From Doryteuthis pealeii (lineage: Eukaryota; Mollusca; Cephalopoda; Myopsida; Loliginidae): 64,000 bases of DNA. Shown piece after piece: positions 1 to 11,810 of this stretch (its first letter is position 1; each line of letters starts with the position of its first letter). The stretch is taken from positions 72,657,515-72,721,514 of the forward strand of contig CM042150.1 in the NCBI GenBank assembly GCA_023376005.1. Direction: 5' to 3'. Both the position numbers and the translations under genes were made by a program. The notes under the pieces are model-generated. The model was not told where the DNA came from and ran no database searches. It saw nothing but the letters and a program-made list of their open reading frames with translations.

Positions 1-1131
1 TTACATGTATAAATATTGATAGGTAAGTATACATATTTGTATTTATGAATTTAGAAACTATAAATTTATGAATTTAAAAAAATGTTGTGTATACTATACA
101 TTTAAGTTATTGTATTTAATTATGTGTGATGTCTTTATATATAATATGCTTATTTTCTTCTTTTGTACATATCTCTAGACACACCTTTTATGTGATGCTT
201 AAAGTTGTCACAACTAAAGGGTTTTTAACAAACAAATCAACATATTAAGTATAAGCTTAGCTTAAATTAGCACAAGTTCAGAAGTATGAGAATCAAATTC
301 ACTTACAATGGCCAGTCTAGTTTGCAAACTATTGCACCACATGAGGCACTCAAATTAACACATTAAATAGAGACAGTGGGGGGGGGGAGTTTATCTCTGA
401 CAATAAAATTCCATAAGGGAAACAAGAAATGACAAAACAAGAACTTGAAGGGACCGTGATTTTTTTGTTGAAGTGGTGGTATTCTGAGAATATTAAATTG
501 AAAGAGCAAATACCTATAATTATCAATGTAGAGGCATTATATATATTTTTCTGGAATGTTTGTATTGTACAGAGGCCATGAATGATATTTGTGAGAGCAG
601 AGTTTAAATAAATGCATGCTTGTAATGTCAAGTTAATAACCTTCAAACCAAAGATTAGTGACTAATGAAAGTCATTTGACAGGTTGAAATAGCAAATATG
701 TAAAGACTGGGAAATTAGAATAATAGTAGTTATAAGAGAAGGCCAATATGATTAATAGACCAAATGAGAAATTCCAGGTTGTTAAGTCCTTGTAGCAGTT
801 GCTGACAGTACAGGAGAAATTTAGGCAAAGTTTTCAGATTTGTGGTGTCAAGAAAAGATATTACATATCTATTCTGAACATATTTTATATCTATAATTAA
901 AAAAAAAACACCAATGGGATCCTCACTAAAATATTCTGTAGATGGCAAAAAGATAAAATAAAATAAAAATAAACCTAGTTGAAAGACTTTCATTAATGCT
1001 GTTAACAGCACAAACAGAAACGCTGAACTTCTATCCGTGTTCTCTTTTGAGAACAGGCTTGTATGCTTAAACACCAAATTCCAAAAATGGAAGGGTAAAC
1101 TGTGAATCTACACTTAACGAAATAACAAAAA
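1..1131. other. AT-rich flank, no gene seen
   Basis: AT-rich non-coding sequence with short homopolymers and a poly-G run near 380. Positions 290-345 read on the minus strand resemble an old tRNA-derived SINE head (GTGGTGCAATAGTTTGCAAA followed by a GAATTTGATTC B-box-like element). Open frames here are short and show no recognisable domain. Confidence 0.5.
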
Positions 1132-1995
1132 GTGTCTCTACAACTAACAACTAATTTCAATGTGCAAAACCTTTTAAAAAAAGCCCAGATAGAACTAACT
1201 AAAATGTACAAAAAAAAACAACAAATAGAATACATCCAAGGTCAAATAAACAAAATCAGAAACTTGGTAGAAGATAGACAATCACAATTAGCATGGCAAA
1301 TGTTAAATAAAGTAAATGGTAAGAAAAGCACCCCTAGATCAAAGCTAAAAGCAGCCATCCAAGAAGATAGACTCCTGAAGTGGAAAAACCACTATAAGAA
1401 ACTGCTGGGAAACTCCACTACAATCATACAAAATAATACCCAAAAAATCACTGATAGACAGCAGACTAGGAGACTTCACAATGAATGAACTCAACAAAAT
1501 CCTAAAAACAATAAAATGTAGAAAAGCAGCAGGCCTTGACAAAGTACCCCCTAAAGTATTGAAGACAAGGAAATTTGATGACATACTTCTTTGATTATGC
1601 AATAAACAAAATACAATAGAGAAATGGATGAAAGGCTGCATCCTCCCATTCCCCCCAAAAAAAGGCGACCTCAGTAGCACAAAGAATTAAAGAGGCATAA
1701 CCCTTACTGCTATAGCTGCTAATATTTATAATATCCTTCTTTTTTTTTTTCAATCACTTCGAACCTAAATGGGTTTTGTAGAAATCGATCCACAACTTCA
1801 CCGATCCTGACTATTCTTAAAATCATAGGTCTGAGGTCTGAGTGGAAAATCTCAAAGCAACACTACTGTTTGTAGATTTCTCCAAGGCATTTGACTCTAT
1901 AGACAGAGGAAAGATGGAAGAAATACCACTAGCATATGGACATCCCAAAGAAACTGTTACTACTATAATAGTATGGTAGATATGAAGGTGTACCA
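1132..1995 (+). mobile_element. non-LTR retrotransposon (RTE-like LINE) fragment, linker and start of reverse transcriptase
   Basis: This is a decayed piece of a LINE polyprotein. The first 118 residues form an open frame with the coiled linker that precedes the reverse transcriptase in this LINE group (EYIQGQINKIRNLVEDRQSQ, then KAAIQEDRLLKWKNHYKKLL). After a stop the homology continues in shifted frames: RKAAGLDKVPPKVLKTRKFD, KGCILPFPPKKGDLS and, near 1850-1900, LLFVDFSKAFDSIDRGKMEE, which contains the RT motif with the first catalytic aspartate. The text breaks at about 1995 and resumes at about 5620, so roughly 3.6 kb has been inserted or rearranged into it. At least two frameshifts and two stops make it inactive. 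The family is clear from the protein pattern; the exact clade is inferred. Confidence 0.82.
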
Positions 1996-2249
1996 GGAAC
2001 AAATAGTTACCAAGCTAAATTTGGTATTTTCTGAAAAGCTAGGGTATCTACTGAAATTTGAAAACTCTTTTTGACTACCTGGGGAAATTTTTTATTTGTG
2101 AGAGTATGTAAACTAGATCTAGAATGAGGAATATGAAGTAAAAACAAGTCATATTTCCCCTTTAGTAATTGGTATTACAATTATATCAAAAAATAAAGAA
2201 ATGAAACAGTACATCATATGAAAATAAGCACTCAGAAGTAGAATTATAG

Positions 2250-2500
2250 TTTTTCCTGCCACGTCAATCAGCAGAGCATCCGCCTAGGAACCACAAGGTT
2301 CCGGGTTTGATACCAGCCCTTGCCAACTCAGTAATACAGCTTGGATCTGTGTGGTAAAGTAGGGAGCTGATGGTAGGTGTGGCACTCCACCTCAGACACA
2401 AAAACAATCTTCCTGGTCCAGCATTATTGAAATTGGTATAGACTCCCTCACTGTTTAGCTGATATTGACAATAGGCTACTTTGCTAACTTTAATTTTTAC
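2250..2500 (+). mobile_element. tRNA-derived SINE, family 1
   Basis: The head has a tRNA-like B-box (GGGTTTGATACCAGC near 2299-2313) after an aminoacyl-stem-like stretch. The body AGGGAGCTGATGGTAGGTGTGGC and the tail TAGACTCCCTCACTGTTTAGCTGA recur in opposite orientation at 37030-37268, 57290-57532 and 61100-61348. Copies of one body sequence at four sites, each with RNA polymerase III-type boxes, indicate a SINE. It sits just inside the segment that splits the LINE at 1995/5620. Confidence 0.75.
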
Positions 2501-2589
2501 TACTTGTGAATACAATCCCAACCAAAAAGTAATTCACAGACCATTTTCTGTCCTTAAAACAAATGCTCAAATAAGGTAACTTCATCTTT

Positions 2590-5520
2590 TCATTCTTCTT
2601 CTAATTCTTGTACAGCCTGACTAATGACAGTACCTCGACAATCACTGCAAGCTGTGATGCATGTAAGCCCATGTTTTTGGCATGTGCACAGTTTTGTGGA
2701 ACACTTGCAGCATACAAACTTTAGTAATTCTTCAGGAGTTGGATCAAGACAGGAACCAAACTGCCACTTTTCATTTTCCAACCCCAGCTACACACTGTTG
2801 AATTTGGCAATGAGCTAAACTCTTCCAAATCATCACTTGTACATATAGGCTATGGAAGAAGGCTGCTCATTCAGTTGGAAGAAGTCGTTCATGCTGTAAA
2901 ATCTTTGATGTTGCAGTGTACACCATGTACTTGATCGATCTGAGAAATTCCAATGTGTCACCTGGTTCTCCCCCATCTTGTCAAAAAAGTCTGTGAACCT
3001 GCAGATGCAACTTGTGCATAAGAAGCAGTTTCATTGGCTAAAGCAATACAGGACAGGATTTCCTTTGATTTTTGAACAAGTTTAAACACCTTCCATGCCA
3101 AAATACAGCTGATTGTATATCACACCTACCCCATGCATGGATGACCAGTAAGTTTTGCAGTGCATCTAGATTTTTCTTTTTTTGCAACATCCCGACTGGT
3201 GACCAGCTTCTTCAGTTTTCCTTGAGATAGTTTTTGTTTGGAATGCATATAAATATATAAATGTTGGAGCCGTTCAGCAGCAATGTCCAGGTCTGCATTT
3301 CCCTTACTTTGGACCACATGATGACAGCTTTCAAAGACTTGCATAACATTTTAACAAACTGATCCTTGTTCTTCTAATTTGAGAGGAAAAACTCTTGATT
3401 AATAGTAACTGGCAAGCCATCTTGGATTAGAGTATTAGTGGAATTCCATTGCTGGTGGCCTTTCATTTATGGTCCAGCATAGTAGCCATCAAAAATTATG
3501 CTTGATGAACCATACTAGACCTTCATATATCTCAGGTACTGTTCAACTACATTTTGGTATTTCACATGTAGCAACAACTTCACTCTGTGGAGGAGAGCAT
3601 CTTCATCCAAAATAAACTTCATCTCAGCTGCTGGTTGAGGCTCAGGTATGTCAGTAGTCAGATGGTGTTTCAACACTGCTTTGTCTTTCTCTGAAGTTTG
3701 AAATAGAGTGATTTCGAACCTGAACAAAGAAGTCATGTCTTCTTGTATTACTAGCAGAATGACCAGTCTTGAAAACAGAACACTAGGGTCTACATTAACA
3801 TTTTGTCCATCTGTTTTTACACATTTTTGCAGCTGAGCAAAATTCACACTTGTAAAGTTCTTTTCAATATCTTTTCCAAAATGTTCATGCTGTCAAGCTT
3901 CTTCTGGAGAGAACAAACAATTTTCTCAACAGCATCACAATTTATACCATCAGAAACTATCAATTTGGATGATACTGATCATAGTTCTGGCTGACTTGGG
4001 TCAAGAGGATTATGCTGAGAGATCTATTTGCTGATTCAGGTCATATCATCAAAGTCCTTCTTTCAGCTTCACTGGTCAGCTTTACATGCTGCTTGCTGGT
4101 TTTGTGGGTAATATCTGTTAATGTGGTCATTGCATCATGCACTTGAGCAAAGATGTGTTTACTATATACCTACATCAGTCTTACTGACTCTATAAACCCT
4201 TGGCCTTTGTCATCCCACCTTGGCTCTTTATGGACCTTAACATCACTTGTTCAATATTGAGGTGAGTTGACAAGCTAGTCCAGTACCTATCACCGCATCA
4301 CACAGAATGAAATCCATACTCTGAGAACTGCTGACTCAGTCAAGGATGTTTTTCCAGCAATTCCAGCATCCATTGTAAGTATATTTGAAATGTCCAGTTG
4401 CTGCAAATGAATTCAGCATCCATTCTACAGCCACAAGATGCAAATTTCTAGAGACGGCCTTTCCAGAAAGAATGTTTGCCACAGAGATGTCTCCATATAT
4501 AGTAGGCAGCAACTCAGACAACCCAGCACCATTTATAAGACTACAAAGACCTCTGAAGAATTCATAATGGTGTGAAAGCCCCTCCCCTAATCTGCAACCT
4601 ATGCCCATTGACTTATCTTCAATAATTTTAGCAGTTTTCTATCACAAAGTGGCAGGAATTTGTAGCTCCTCAACTTGTTTTTTCATAAGTATGTATTGTA
4701 TCTGTTATCTGAAGGCATCAAGTCAATGATGGGCAGCATGATGTGTCTTAAATAAAACCGGTCCAGCCACTGAGGTTGATTCTTATTTGATAATTAGCAA
4801 ACTGAATGCCAGAACAAATCACAGTTCCTTGAAATAGGTAGAACATATAGAAATTGCAGCTCCATGAATGGTTTAAACTTTTCTGATGAGAGACCTGGCT
4901 TTGAAGATTGTTTATACCATTGAATAGGAACACCTCTGTTTGCCACAGCTGCTCTAAATTTATTGATCTTATGCATTTAAAACTCTGGGTTGATGCTGTC
5001 TTAATGATGTAGATACAGCAATTACACCCATACCATGAAAGGTGTTCTTACCATTTAATGTACAAACATGGTGATATACATTGTCAGCCACCCACTAAGT
5101 TATGCAATCCAGGTAGAAGAAAGGTTCAAGTTTAGTTTAAATACATGAAAAGCAATAAAAAAAAAACACAGAAACTGATTTCAGTATAAGCAGATTGAAA
5201 TAAAAGGACAAAAAATTTAATCACCAAAACAGGAACTTTAAAAAATCAAACATTCTCAACTGCCTGAAATTCTTTGAATTGGTCACAACAAGGAAATTTG
5301 GGAAGAACCATCAGCATTGACCACAAATGGAAATAGGAAGACTGTGCTTGGAGAATTTGGAATATTTCTTTCTTTTGCAACATTAGGATGTGAATCTTGA
5401 TGCCAGTGTTCAAATTCAATGTGCCTGCTGGAAATTGGTTCTTTGAATGAAAGTCGTGCTCAGAAGAATGGCCGTAAAAATGTTCCCCATTTTGTATAAC
5501 AGAGGAGTTTTTCATTTTCT
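2590..5520 (-). pseudogene. decayed cysteine-rich mobile-element-associated gene
   Basis: Minus-strand protein fragments run in order from high to low coordinates and look like one broken protein. A possible N-terminal part lies at 5515-5246 and a short frame at 4976-4794. Then 4608-4336 carries SLINGAGLSELLPTIYGDIS and LSGKAVSRNLHL; 3847-3515 carries ILDEDALLHRVKLLLHVKYQ; 3344-3126 is a basic segment. The last frame, 2781-2590, has a dense cysteine cluster (CCKCSTKLCTCQKHGLTC, then CSDC). That order (a LSGKA-type segment, an (I/V)LDxxALLHR motif and a C-terminal Cys cluster) recalls a multi-copy family in invertebrate genomes that I believe is transposon-associated; I cannot name its enzyme. 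Stops between all fragments mark it as dead. It lies entirely inside the gap of the plus-strand LINE. Confidence 0.5.
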
Positions 5521-5619
5521 TTCAGAGTATAAAATTACACTTCCGATGATACCAAAAATGCCTTGGTAACATTTTTTTTCACGTTACCCCTCTTTCTGAG
5601 TCTAAATTGATCAGCCTAT

Positions 5620-5890
5620 AATGATGCTTTACAAATACCTGAAAGCAATGGTGACACAAATTTCTTTGACATAGCCACTGGAGTCCTACAAAGAGATACA
5701 CTAGCACCATATATATTTATAATATGCCTAGACTACATACTTAGAATGTCATGAGATACCATAAAAGAAAAAGGCCTCATCCTAAAAAATGGCAAAAAAT
5801 TGGTGATATCCCACAGAGACTATTACAGATATGGACGATAATCTGTTGGTGTTAGCAGATACACGTGCACAAACAAGTATTTTGGGTGGA
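5620..5890 (+). mobile_element. continuation of the 1.1-2.0 kb LINE (reverse transcriptase middle)
   Basis: Translation gives NGDTNFFDIATGVLQRDTLA followed by PYIFIICLDYILRMS, the RT palm segment that normally follows the VDFSKAFDS block found near 1880. One in-frame TGA follows the second block. It matches the missing part of the LINE at 1132-1995 in the same orientation, so the two pieces were probably contiguous before the insertion between them. Confidence 0.75.
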
Positions 5891-6018
5891 GACATCCGTC
5901 TGAGTGAATGGTACATTGGTGCCCTTTATTCTTCGATTCCTCCAGTTCCGTTCTTATATTTTTAATAAAGTTTGGCCAGTCATCTCATCCAAGACACAGC
6001 AATCTTAGGACAAGATCT

Positions 6019-6873
6019 CTATATTTGTTTATTGTCTCCAACAGCCGATGACACTGTTTGAGAGTCGGATTTTTCTCTATTTGTCCCTTCAACAATCTTT
6101 CTTGCTTCTAGGAAGATGTTCCAGTTGTATTTTACAGGACAAGATCTCCTTCTCTTTTTTCCATTTTTCACAAAATCTGGAATATACAGGATTGTCTCCA
6201 CCACAGTTTGCACATCGGTAGGTTTTTGACATTCTTCTGTGGAGTGGTCAGGATCTTTTTCTCCACATTTTGCGCAAACTTTCCTTCTATTGCATTTATC
6301 CTCATGGTGTCCATACCTCAGGCAACTGTAGTACCTATGGGGATTTGGGATAAATTGTTCCACTCTTTCAATAGTATAGCCAATTTTTTTTTTGGCTGGT
6401 ATTGTTGGTAGATTGAATGTTAAAATATAGGTGTTTGAATAATTTCATTATCCCTCTTTACTAATATCCTTTTTACTTCAGTCACTCCTTGTGTTCAGAG
6501 CTCTTTTTTTATTCCTTACTTCTCACCACCCCCTTAGATGTATTTAGGTTTAATAAGCGATTATTTTTTTGGTATGAAACATTTTCATTTTCAGCAGAAA
6601 ATCTGTGTGTTTCTTCTTTTCAACCTCCACTAAGAGGTTTCCATTTTTCAGGGTTTTTTTTACCATTTTTGGTTTCAGATTAGAGGATAAAACTTTTTCT
6701 ATAACAAATGGGAAGATTTTATCACGTGGAGAGTCATCTTGAGATTCCAGGACAATAAATCTTGGAAATCTATCAATTTCTTCCTCTTCACTCTCTGAAC
6801 TGGTTTCAATGTGTAACCGTTTTGTGGTTTTGTTTTGAGGAGCCATTATTGTTTTTATTTTAATTTTCATCAT
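6019..6873 (-). mobile_element. jockey-like LINE ORF1 (Gag-like zinc-knuckle protein), broken
   Basis: Two minus-strand frames belong to one ORF1-type nucleic-acid-binding protein. The upstream frame (6873-6550) has an acidic serine-rich start (TSSESEEEEIDRFPRFIVLE), then SPRDKIFPFVIEKVLSSNLK and LKNGNLLVEVEKKKH, a pattern common in jockey-type Gag-like proteins. The downstream frame (6363-6019) carries two consecutive knuckles, CLRYGHHEDKC and CAKCGEKDPDHSTEEC, then a basic tail (KKRRRSCPVKYNW). Such proteins coat the retrotransposon RNA. A gap of about 190 bases with stops separates the frames, and no matching ORF2 is seen downstream, so the copy is dead. ORF1 identity is well supported; clade is inferred. 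Confidence 0.75.
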
Positions 6874-7199
6874 TCCTGCTCCCTACCCACCACAGAGTCC
6901 ATTTCAGCAAATTATCTATGGGAATTACCAAGGGGGAAACCCATTTGCCTTGGCAAGACAAGGCTACAGGAATGATATACTCAACTTGACTGTGACTGCA
7001 AGCACCCGTGTTCTGTCGGTTTCACTACCCACGCATAGGGAAATGTCAGGGGTGCACAGCCATGTTGCAATCATGAATCTCTCAAGTTGATTGACCCTTG
7101 CCACCACCTTCTAGTACTTATTTGTAAACCGGGTTGGGTATTGATAACTGTTGTTTATCAATTTAACTATGGTAAATGATCGGGACAATTAAATACTAG

Positions 7200-7640
7200 G
7201 GCATGACATGACTAGCCAATTGATCAGATCGGGCCTCCTCCGACTACCCAAGCAAGGGCCAGAGTGTTTCAGCCACCCACGGCCAACAGGTGGCCCTGTT
7301 GGGGTCTTACCCCTCTACAGAGGTGCAGTCGACAAGGAAAGCCTGACCAGATTACCCACCTGTTATATGCTACAAATGCAATGGTTCTAATCACAAGAGA
7401 CTGCATACAGAGGGGGAAGACTACCTGTACAAATTGTTAGCAGTGTAAAAAGACTGTTTCCTGGACAGTTTCTGACCAGGTGACCAAAGTTGGGGATGAG
7501 ATGTCAGCAGTGGTCTTTCCCCAGAGAGAGTGCGAACTAGGCCCTAAATATAATTACTGTCTACATTGATGGCACACTATGCTTGGCTCTCCTCAACTCT
7601 GGGTACTGTGTCAGTCGAAGCAGGGTATGGTAGAAACCAC
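7200..7640. repeat. fragment of interspersed repeat family Z, with a cysteine-rich remnant
   Basis: The stretch GGCCAACAGGTGGCCC near 7282-7298 is the reverse complement of a block found at 9555-9580 and 44910-44930. The same repeat gives weaker matches at 29975-30080 and 38775-38825. Positions 7365-7460 translate to a short, stop-interrupted CYKCNGSNH / TTCTNC / QCKK pattern that may be a zinc-knuckle remnant. No open gene remains. Confidence 0.4.
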
Positions 7641-8278
7641 ATTGACCAGAGGTAATGTCATTTTCAACAAATGAAAGTGTACGGTATAAAAATTTACAAA
7701 GAATCTAATTCAGAGAAGGTGAATTTTGTATTACAAAAAAGACACAACACAGCAATATTAATGAAAAATAGACAAAATATACTTGCCAATTCAGAAGCAG
7801 AATGGAACCTGAGGATATAGAAATGGATGAAGAATCGGAAACTGATGAACAGGAGGGGTAGGAAGGGATTAGTGAATCCAGTTATGAAACCTTTTTGTTA
7901 TAAAATAAAGCAGTCTCTGAAATAGATGTTGTCTTATCGATAGTAGTTGCTGACTTTCCTTTACTGAGGTGGTACCTCATTAACATATACATATACAATA
8001 CTTCCCTGAACTGAAATGGCTTTATACCTTTTGTTAATCTAACTTCTGAAGACTCTTGGAAATCTAAACGGTCTTTTTGGCATAGTATTCTGACTTCTTC
8101 TGATAGGGGACTTAGGTCTAAGTTCATTGTCCTCCTCAGAAACAGATATTTTGTCGTTATCATCCATTGATTGGGAAGAAAAAGAACATGCTATATGCTA
8201 AAGAGAAGAAGAAAGAACAGAGAGGGAGGGATTAATAACATTATACCTCAGAGGCTTATCATTTGCTTCAATTGAATG

Positions 8279-8302
8279 AGAGAGAGAGAGAGAGAGAGAG
8301 AA
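8279..8302. repeat. (GA)n microsatellite
   Basis: About twelve GA dinucleotides in a row between ARL15 exon 3 and a purine-rich segment. Confidence 0.9.
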
Positions 8303-8572
8303 ATGAGTAAAAGAAAGAAATGAATAATTATTTTGGAAGTAGTTAATAATAATAACAATTGACAAATGTTCATTTAAAACAAAACAAATAAAAATAAATT
8401 AAAAAAGAATGAGTGGGACTCATTTAGCTCTTCAGTGTTTTTATATCTAAAGTTTCATGTTCCTCACAGGTTATATCAAGATGTTAAGCTGTATGATTTA
8501 GTTGAAATAAATTGGATAAAGCTTTGAATTTGGTCTCATTTTTTAATCATATTGCAATATATAATAGCTTAC

Positions 8573-8632
8573 CTCCAATTTCTTTCATCACCAAAATACA
8601 ATTTGTAAATTCCAAAGGCTTGATAAGAAATC
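8573..8632 (-). CDS. ARL15: ARL15-like GTPase, exon 3
   Basis: A 60-base minus-strand exon with a textbook acceptor (TTTTTACAG at 8633-8641) and donor (GTAAGC at 8567-8572). It starts in phase 1, completing the glycine left open by the exon at 10663-10810, and ends in phase 1. The peptide is GFLIKPLEFTNCILVMKEIG. ARL15 orthologues have GFSIKAVPFQNAILNVKELG here, so the exon covers the interswitch strands and the start of switch II. The KE(L/I)GG form, rather than the usual DxGG of ARF proteins, is a hallmark of ARL15. No frameshift or stop is present. The remaining C-terminal exons (from NIRKYW-like sequence on) were not seen and presumably lie left of the window. Exon identity is near certain given matching phase, splice sites and peptide. 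Confidence 0.88.
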
Positions 8633-9059
8633 CTGTAAAAAGAATTTCAAAAAGTAAAAAAGACAACACCAAAAAATAAACATCATTATTTCTAACTCAT
8701 TTCAAACCAGATTATCTGCATATTGTATAAATTTCCAGAGTATTGAATTCTAAAAATGTTTCATTACTGCTGTAAAAATATGGCACTACCAAAATTTGAA
8801 CTATAAATTCATAAAATGTGTAATAGACAACATTTTATTTTATTTGATAATCTAATCAACAGATAGTACATCAAAGTTCTTTCTGAAGTTGCAACCACAA
8901 AATTCAAATACTCAGATCACTAATAAACAAACAAAAACTGCATGCTCACAACCAAACTACTTGTAGAAATGGCCTTCTTCTGCAAAGAAGTGGCAATCGC
9001 CATAATAGGAAGCCCAACTTTATTATCATTGTATGAAAAACAACACAGCATGGAATCTT

Positions 9060-9500
9060 GGAATTGCTGCTAAACTGACCAGTTAATTATATCATTTTTA
9101 TATAGTTATTTTTTGTTTATAAATTTAACTACAACCACAGTATCCAATTTAGAGTAGTTTAATGGGGTTTATTAATTCCATTTTGTGCCGACCATTAGTT
9201 TCTGTGGGCTACGAATCCCTAACTGGAAAGAGTAAAGGGGAAGTCACATACAAATCCTTTTAGTTTTATGCCACTGGTTGGGACAGGCGACATGGTAAGC
9301 TTCGATTTCTTTGAAAAGTATTTGCTGTTATCCTTTTATTGAATGTTATTTGTTTTTCCTTGTACAGTTTCACGGTGTTTATTAAATAAACTTAATGACA
9401 TCAGTACAAAAGTGTCATGACATCCCTTTCTTCGAAGACCAGTAGGCAGTAAAAATCTAAACTCACTCACATTACACATCTTCAGAGCCTTGTTGATTGG
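9060..9500 (+). repeat. interspersed repeat, inverted copy of 26530-26940
   Basis: The block GTTTCACGGTGTTTATTAAA, the segment TTAATGACATCAGTACAAAA and the segment ATTCCATTTTGTGCCGACCA all recur in reverse complement between 26530 and 26940. The two copies are about 17 kb apart and span roughly 400 bases each. No protein is evident. Confidence 0.8.
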
Positions 9501-10060
9501 GGCTTTAGAATACACTGACTGCACCTCTGCAGCAAGTTAAGACCCCCCCTCCCAATGGAGCCACCTGTTGGCTGTGATTTGTGATGTTTAAGGAACCCTG
9601 GTGACTGAGCAGTCTATGACATGCAACACTCCACTTTGGCCTTCAATCAATCGGCTGGTCACATCAAGCCCTAGCACCTATATGATTACCCAAACCCTAT
9701 TGCCCTTATAGCAAGCCCCAACGTATATGTGCTAGAAGGTCTTAGTGTCTTGGGTATGATGTTAAACTATCTGAAAGCAAAGTTTCGATTCTGGAACTCT
9801 GGGGAATGTGGAGTACCTCTTCACATCACCATTACTCCCAGGTTTGCTCTGACCTGGAGTGGTAGTAACTGTTAGGGTCCCATCTATGGGTTAAATAGAA
9901 AAAATGAGTTTAAAAAATGTGTTTTAAAAAATTGAGTTAAAAACATCTGAACACCCTTCAAGAATTAATAAAACAACATATCTTCAGCATAAGATAACCC
10001 AACAAGGGTTCAGATGCCGTAAAATCCAACCAACCAACTGCATATACTTTAACTTTTGAA
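9500..10060 (+). repeat. interspersed repeat family Z, long copy
   Basis: A GC-richer repeat sharing long blocks with 44830-45460: CCTGGTGACTGAGCAGTC, GACATGCAACACTCCACT, TGTTAGGGTCCCATCTATGG and the tail AACCCAACAAGGGTT followed by a CCAACCAACC run. A reverse copy of the middle lies at 28660-28880. The 3' tail alone also occurs at 46055-46115 and 57150-57190, as expected for a retroposon with many 5'-truncated copies. No coding frame is preserved, so class is uncertain. Confidence 0.7.
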
Positions 10061-10339
10061 TTTTTAACTTCTAAGATGAATAAATATTTTCATTTCAGAA
10101 GTTTAACAACATTACTTCTTTTAGTTTGCACTATTCTTTAACCAGATATATTCAACAGCAGCTAATCCTGTAATCAGTTTTTTGACTCCTTATTGCTTAC
10201 AGATGAAAAATTCTGAACTCTAGTCAAATATTTATTTCATGCTAGGTTAGTTTCTTCTACTGCTGCTATACACATAAGTGATAAGCATACACATACAACT
10301 TGCATTTTGCTGAACCTTTATGAACAAAAATTATTATAG

Positions 10340-10600
10340 TTGGAGGTGTGTGGTGTAATGGTTAGAGTCGTAGGAAATGGACTTGTCGACCCGAGTTCAA
10401 ATCCTGGACGAAGCTACAGTTCACATAGTGCTAATACCCTTGGGAAAGGTATGAATTCAACTACTCTCCCTCCAGCTATGGGTAAAATAGTAGGGCAGAC
10501 TGAGCTCTTTAATCTTGATCAAGCAACCAGTCTAGGAGAAGGAAAACTGAATTCAAACCTGTTAAAATCCGCTTGGGGTGGTCACTACTAGAATAGGCTC
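10340..10600 (+). mobile_element. tRNA-derived SINE, family 2
   Basis: The head GTGGTGTAATGGTTAGAGTC followed by GAGTTCAAATCCTGG has the A-box and B-box spacing of a tRNA-derived RNA polymerase III promoter. A non-tRNA body of about 170 bases follows. Decayed heads of the same kind occur (minus strand) at about 290-345, 43125-43260, 48540-48630 and 62640-62720, and (plus strand) at 50630-50700. It lies within about 60 bases of the 3' edge of ARL15 exon 2 and is not a functional tRNA gene. Confidence 0.65.
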
Positions 10601-10662
10601 AGTCCTAATTAGTGATCTATTTGAAATTTGGACTCTAGAAATTATGATGTAAAAAAACTTAC

Positions 10663-10810
10663 CAACTGTTGGTTCATCTTTTTCAAGTTTATCTTTGCTC
10701 ATAGCATAAATCAATGAAGTCTTTCCTGAATCAGTAAGACCTATACAGAGCACCTGAAACATAGGTTTCTCTGATCGGGGTTGACGAGAGCAGCAGATTC
10801 GATGGTACAA
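10663..10810 (-). CDS. ARL15: ARL15-like GTPase, exon 2 (P-loop exon)
   Basis: A 148-base minus-strand exon bounded by a strong acceptor (TTTCTTTTTGTAG) and donor (GTAAGT). It begins in phase 0 (LYHRICCS) and ends one base into a glycine codon. The peptide includes RSEKPMFQVLCIGLTDSGKT, whose GLTDSGKT fits the GxxxxGK(S/T) nucleotide-binding P-loop, and ends EPTVG, the switch I threonine region. The di-cysteine segment before the P-loop and the VCIGLTxSGKTSL core are characteristic of ARL15, a small ARF-like GTPase linked to membrane traffic and magnesium-transporter complexes. Phase matches the exon at 8573-8632 on one side and at 34585-34638 on the other. The frame is intact. ARL15 is the best call; another divergent ARL is possible but less likely. 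Confidence 0.88.
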
Positions 10811-11800
10811 CTACAAAAAGAAAACAAAATTTATAGTTGTTGAAATGAAGAGTGTTCAAATTTTGCAGACAAAATGGCAGGTATGACTTACTTGAAGAAT
10901 GATAAGCTTTGTAAACAAAAAAGCAATTGCTAATTTATCTATACACCGACTCAAAAGTTAAGCACCACCATTTTTTCTGCTAGATTAGAATAAAACTTAC
11001 AAAATACTATAGATTATAGATTTCTACCAAGACTAAATCTAAAATATATATATGTAATATAATTGTGAGTACAAGTTTCTGTATGATATCATAGAAAAAA
11101 TATATATTTTAATAGCAACTTTGTAAGGAAGGTAATTTATAGCACAATGTTGTCAGTAACAAATATGCTTTTGTACATTTATTGGAAGACAATTATAAAC
11201 AAAAAAAATTGAAAAAAAACATTGTATATTTTTGGTAGACAAAGAAGATGTTAATATTTGGTATAGTCATCATTCAAATGAATGACACTTTCCAAATGCT
11301 TTCTCATGGTGTTTATTAAGTTTCTGATTTGCACCTGGAGAATATTACATCATTATTGCCTGTGCAAGTGTTTGAACAAGAGGGACCCTAGTTTATAGCC
11401 TAAAATATCCTACAAATGTTTTCAAGGATTAAGATCAGGGCTTTTTACAAGGCATAGAAAAGTACTAATAGCATTACTGTAGCTACTCATTAACTGCATA
11501 TTCTTTGGATTATGAGTTATCTCTTTAGAATCATTTCTAGGTATTTAACAATTGGTCAACTCAGGAGAGAACTCTTCAGTCACAAATGGAAAGGAGTATT
11601 TTTGATGATATATAAAGGATACAACAAACATCAAACACATGGAAAATTGGAAGCAGATTGAGACACTGTTGTGAGATATTTCATATTGTTTTGTATTGTA
11701 CACATTGATACTTATACTGCATCTCAAGATGGCAACTCAACAGGCTCTAAAATTGCCACCAACTTTAGAGAACGAAGCCTGTTATTTTGTGTGAGTGTGG
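10811..11800. other. intronic sequence, no gene seen
   Basis: Part of the 23.8-kb ARL15 intron. AT-rich, with a segment at 11225-11480 (GGATTAAGATCAGGGC near 11427) that recalls decayed Tc1/mariner-type elements but shows no readable transposase or second terminal repeat. Confidence 0.35.
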
Positions 11801-11810
11801 TAGGTATATA

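Noticed and set aside
8045..8166. Minus-strand 42-codon frame starting MDDNDKISVSEEDNEL
   Set aside because: It opens with ATG but lacks similarity to ARL15 or any family I know. It lies in a repeat-rich region and has no clear splice partner.
10945..11480. Tc1/mariner transposon
   Set aside because: The start CACCGACTCAAAAGTTAAGC and a GGATTAAGATCAGGGC segment are suggestive, but no inverted right end or transposase motif could be read.
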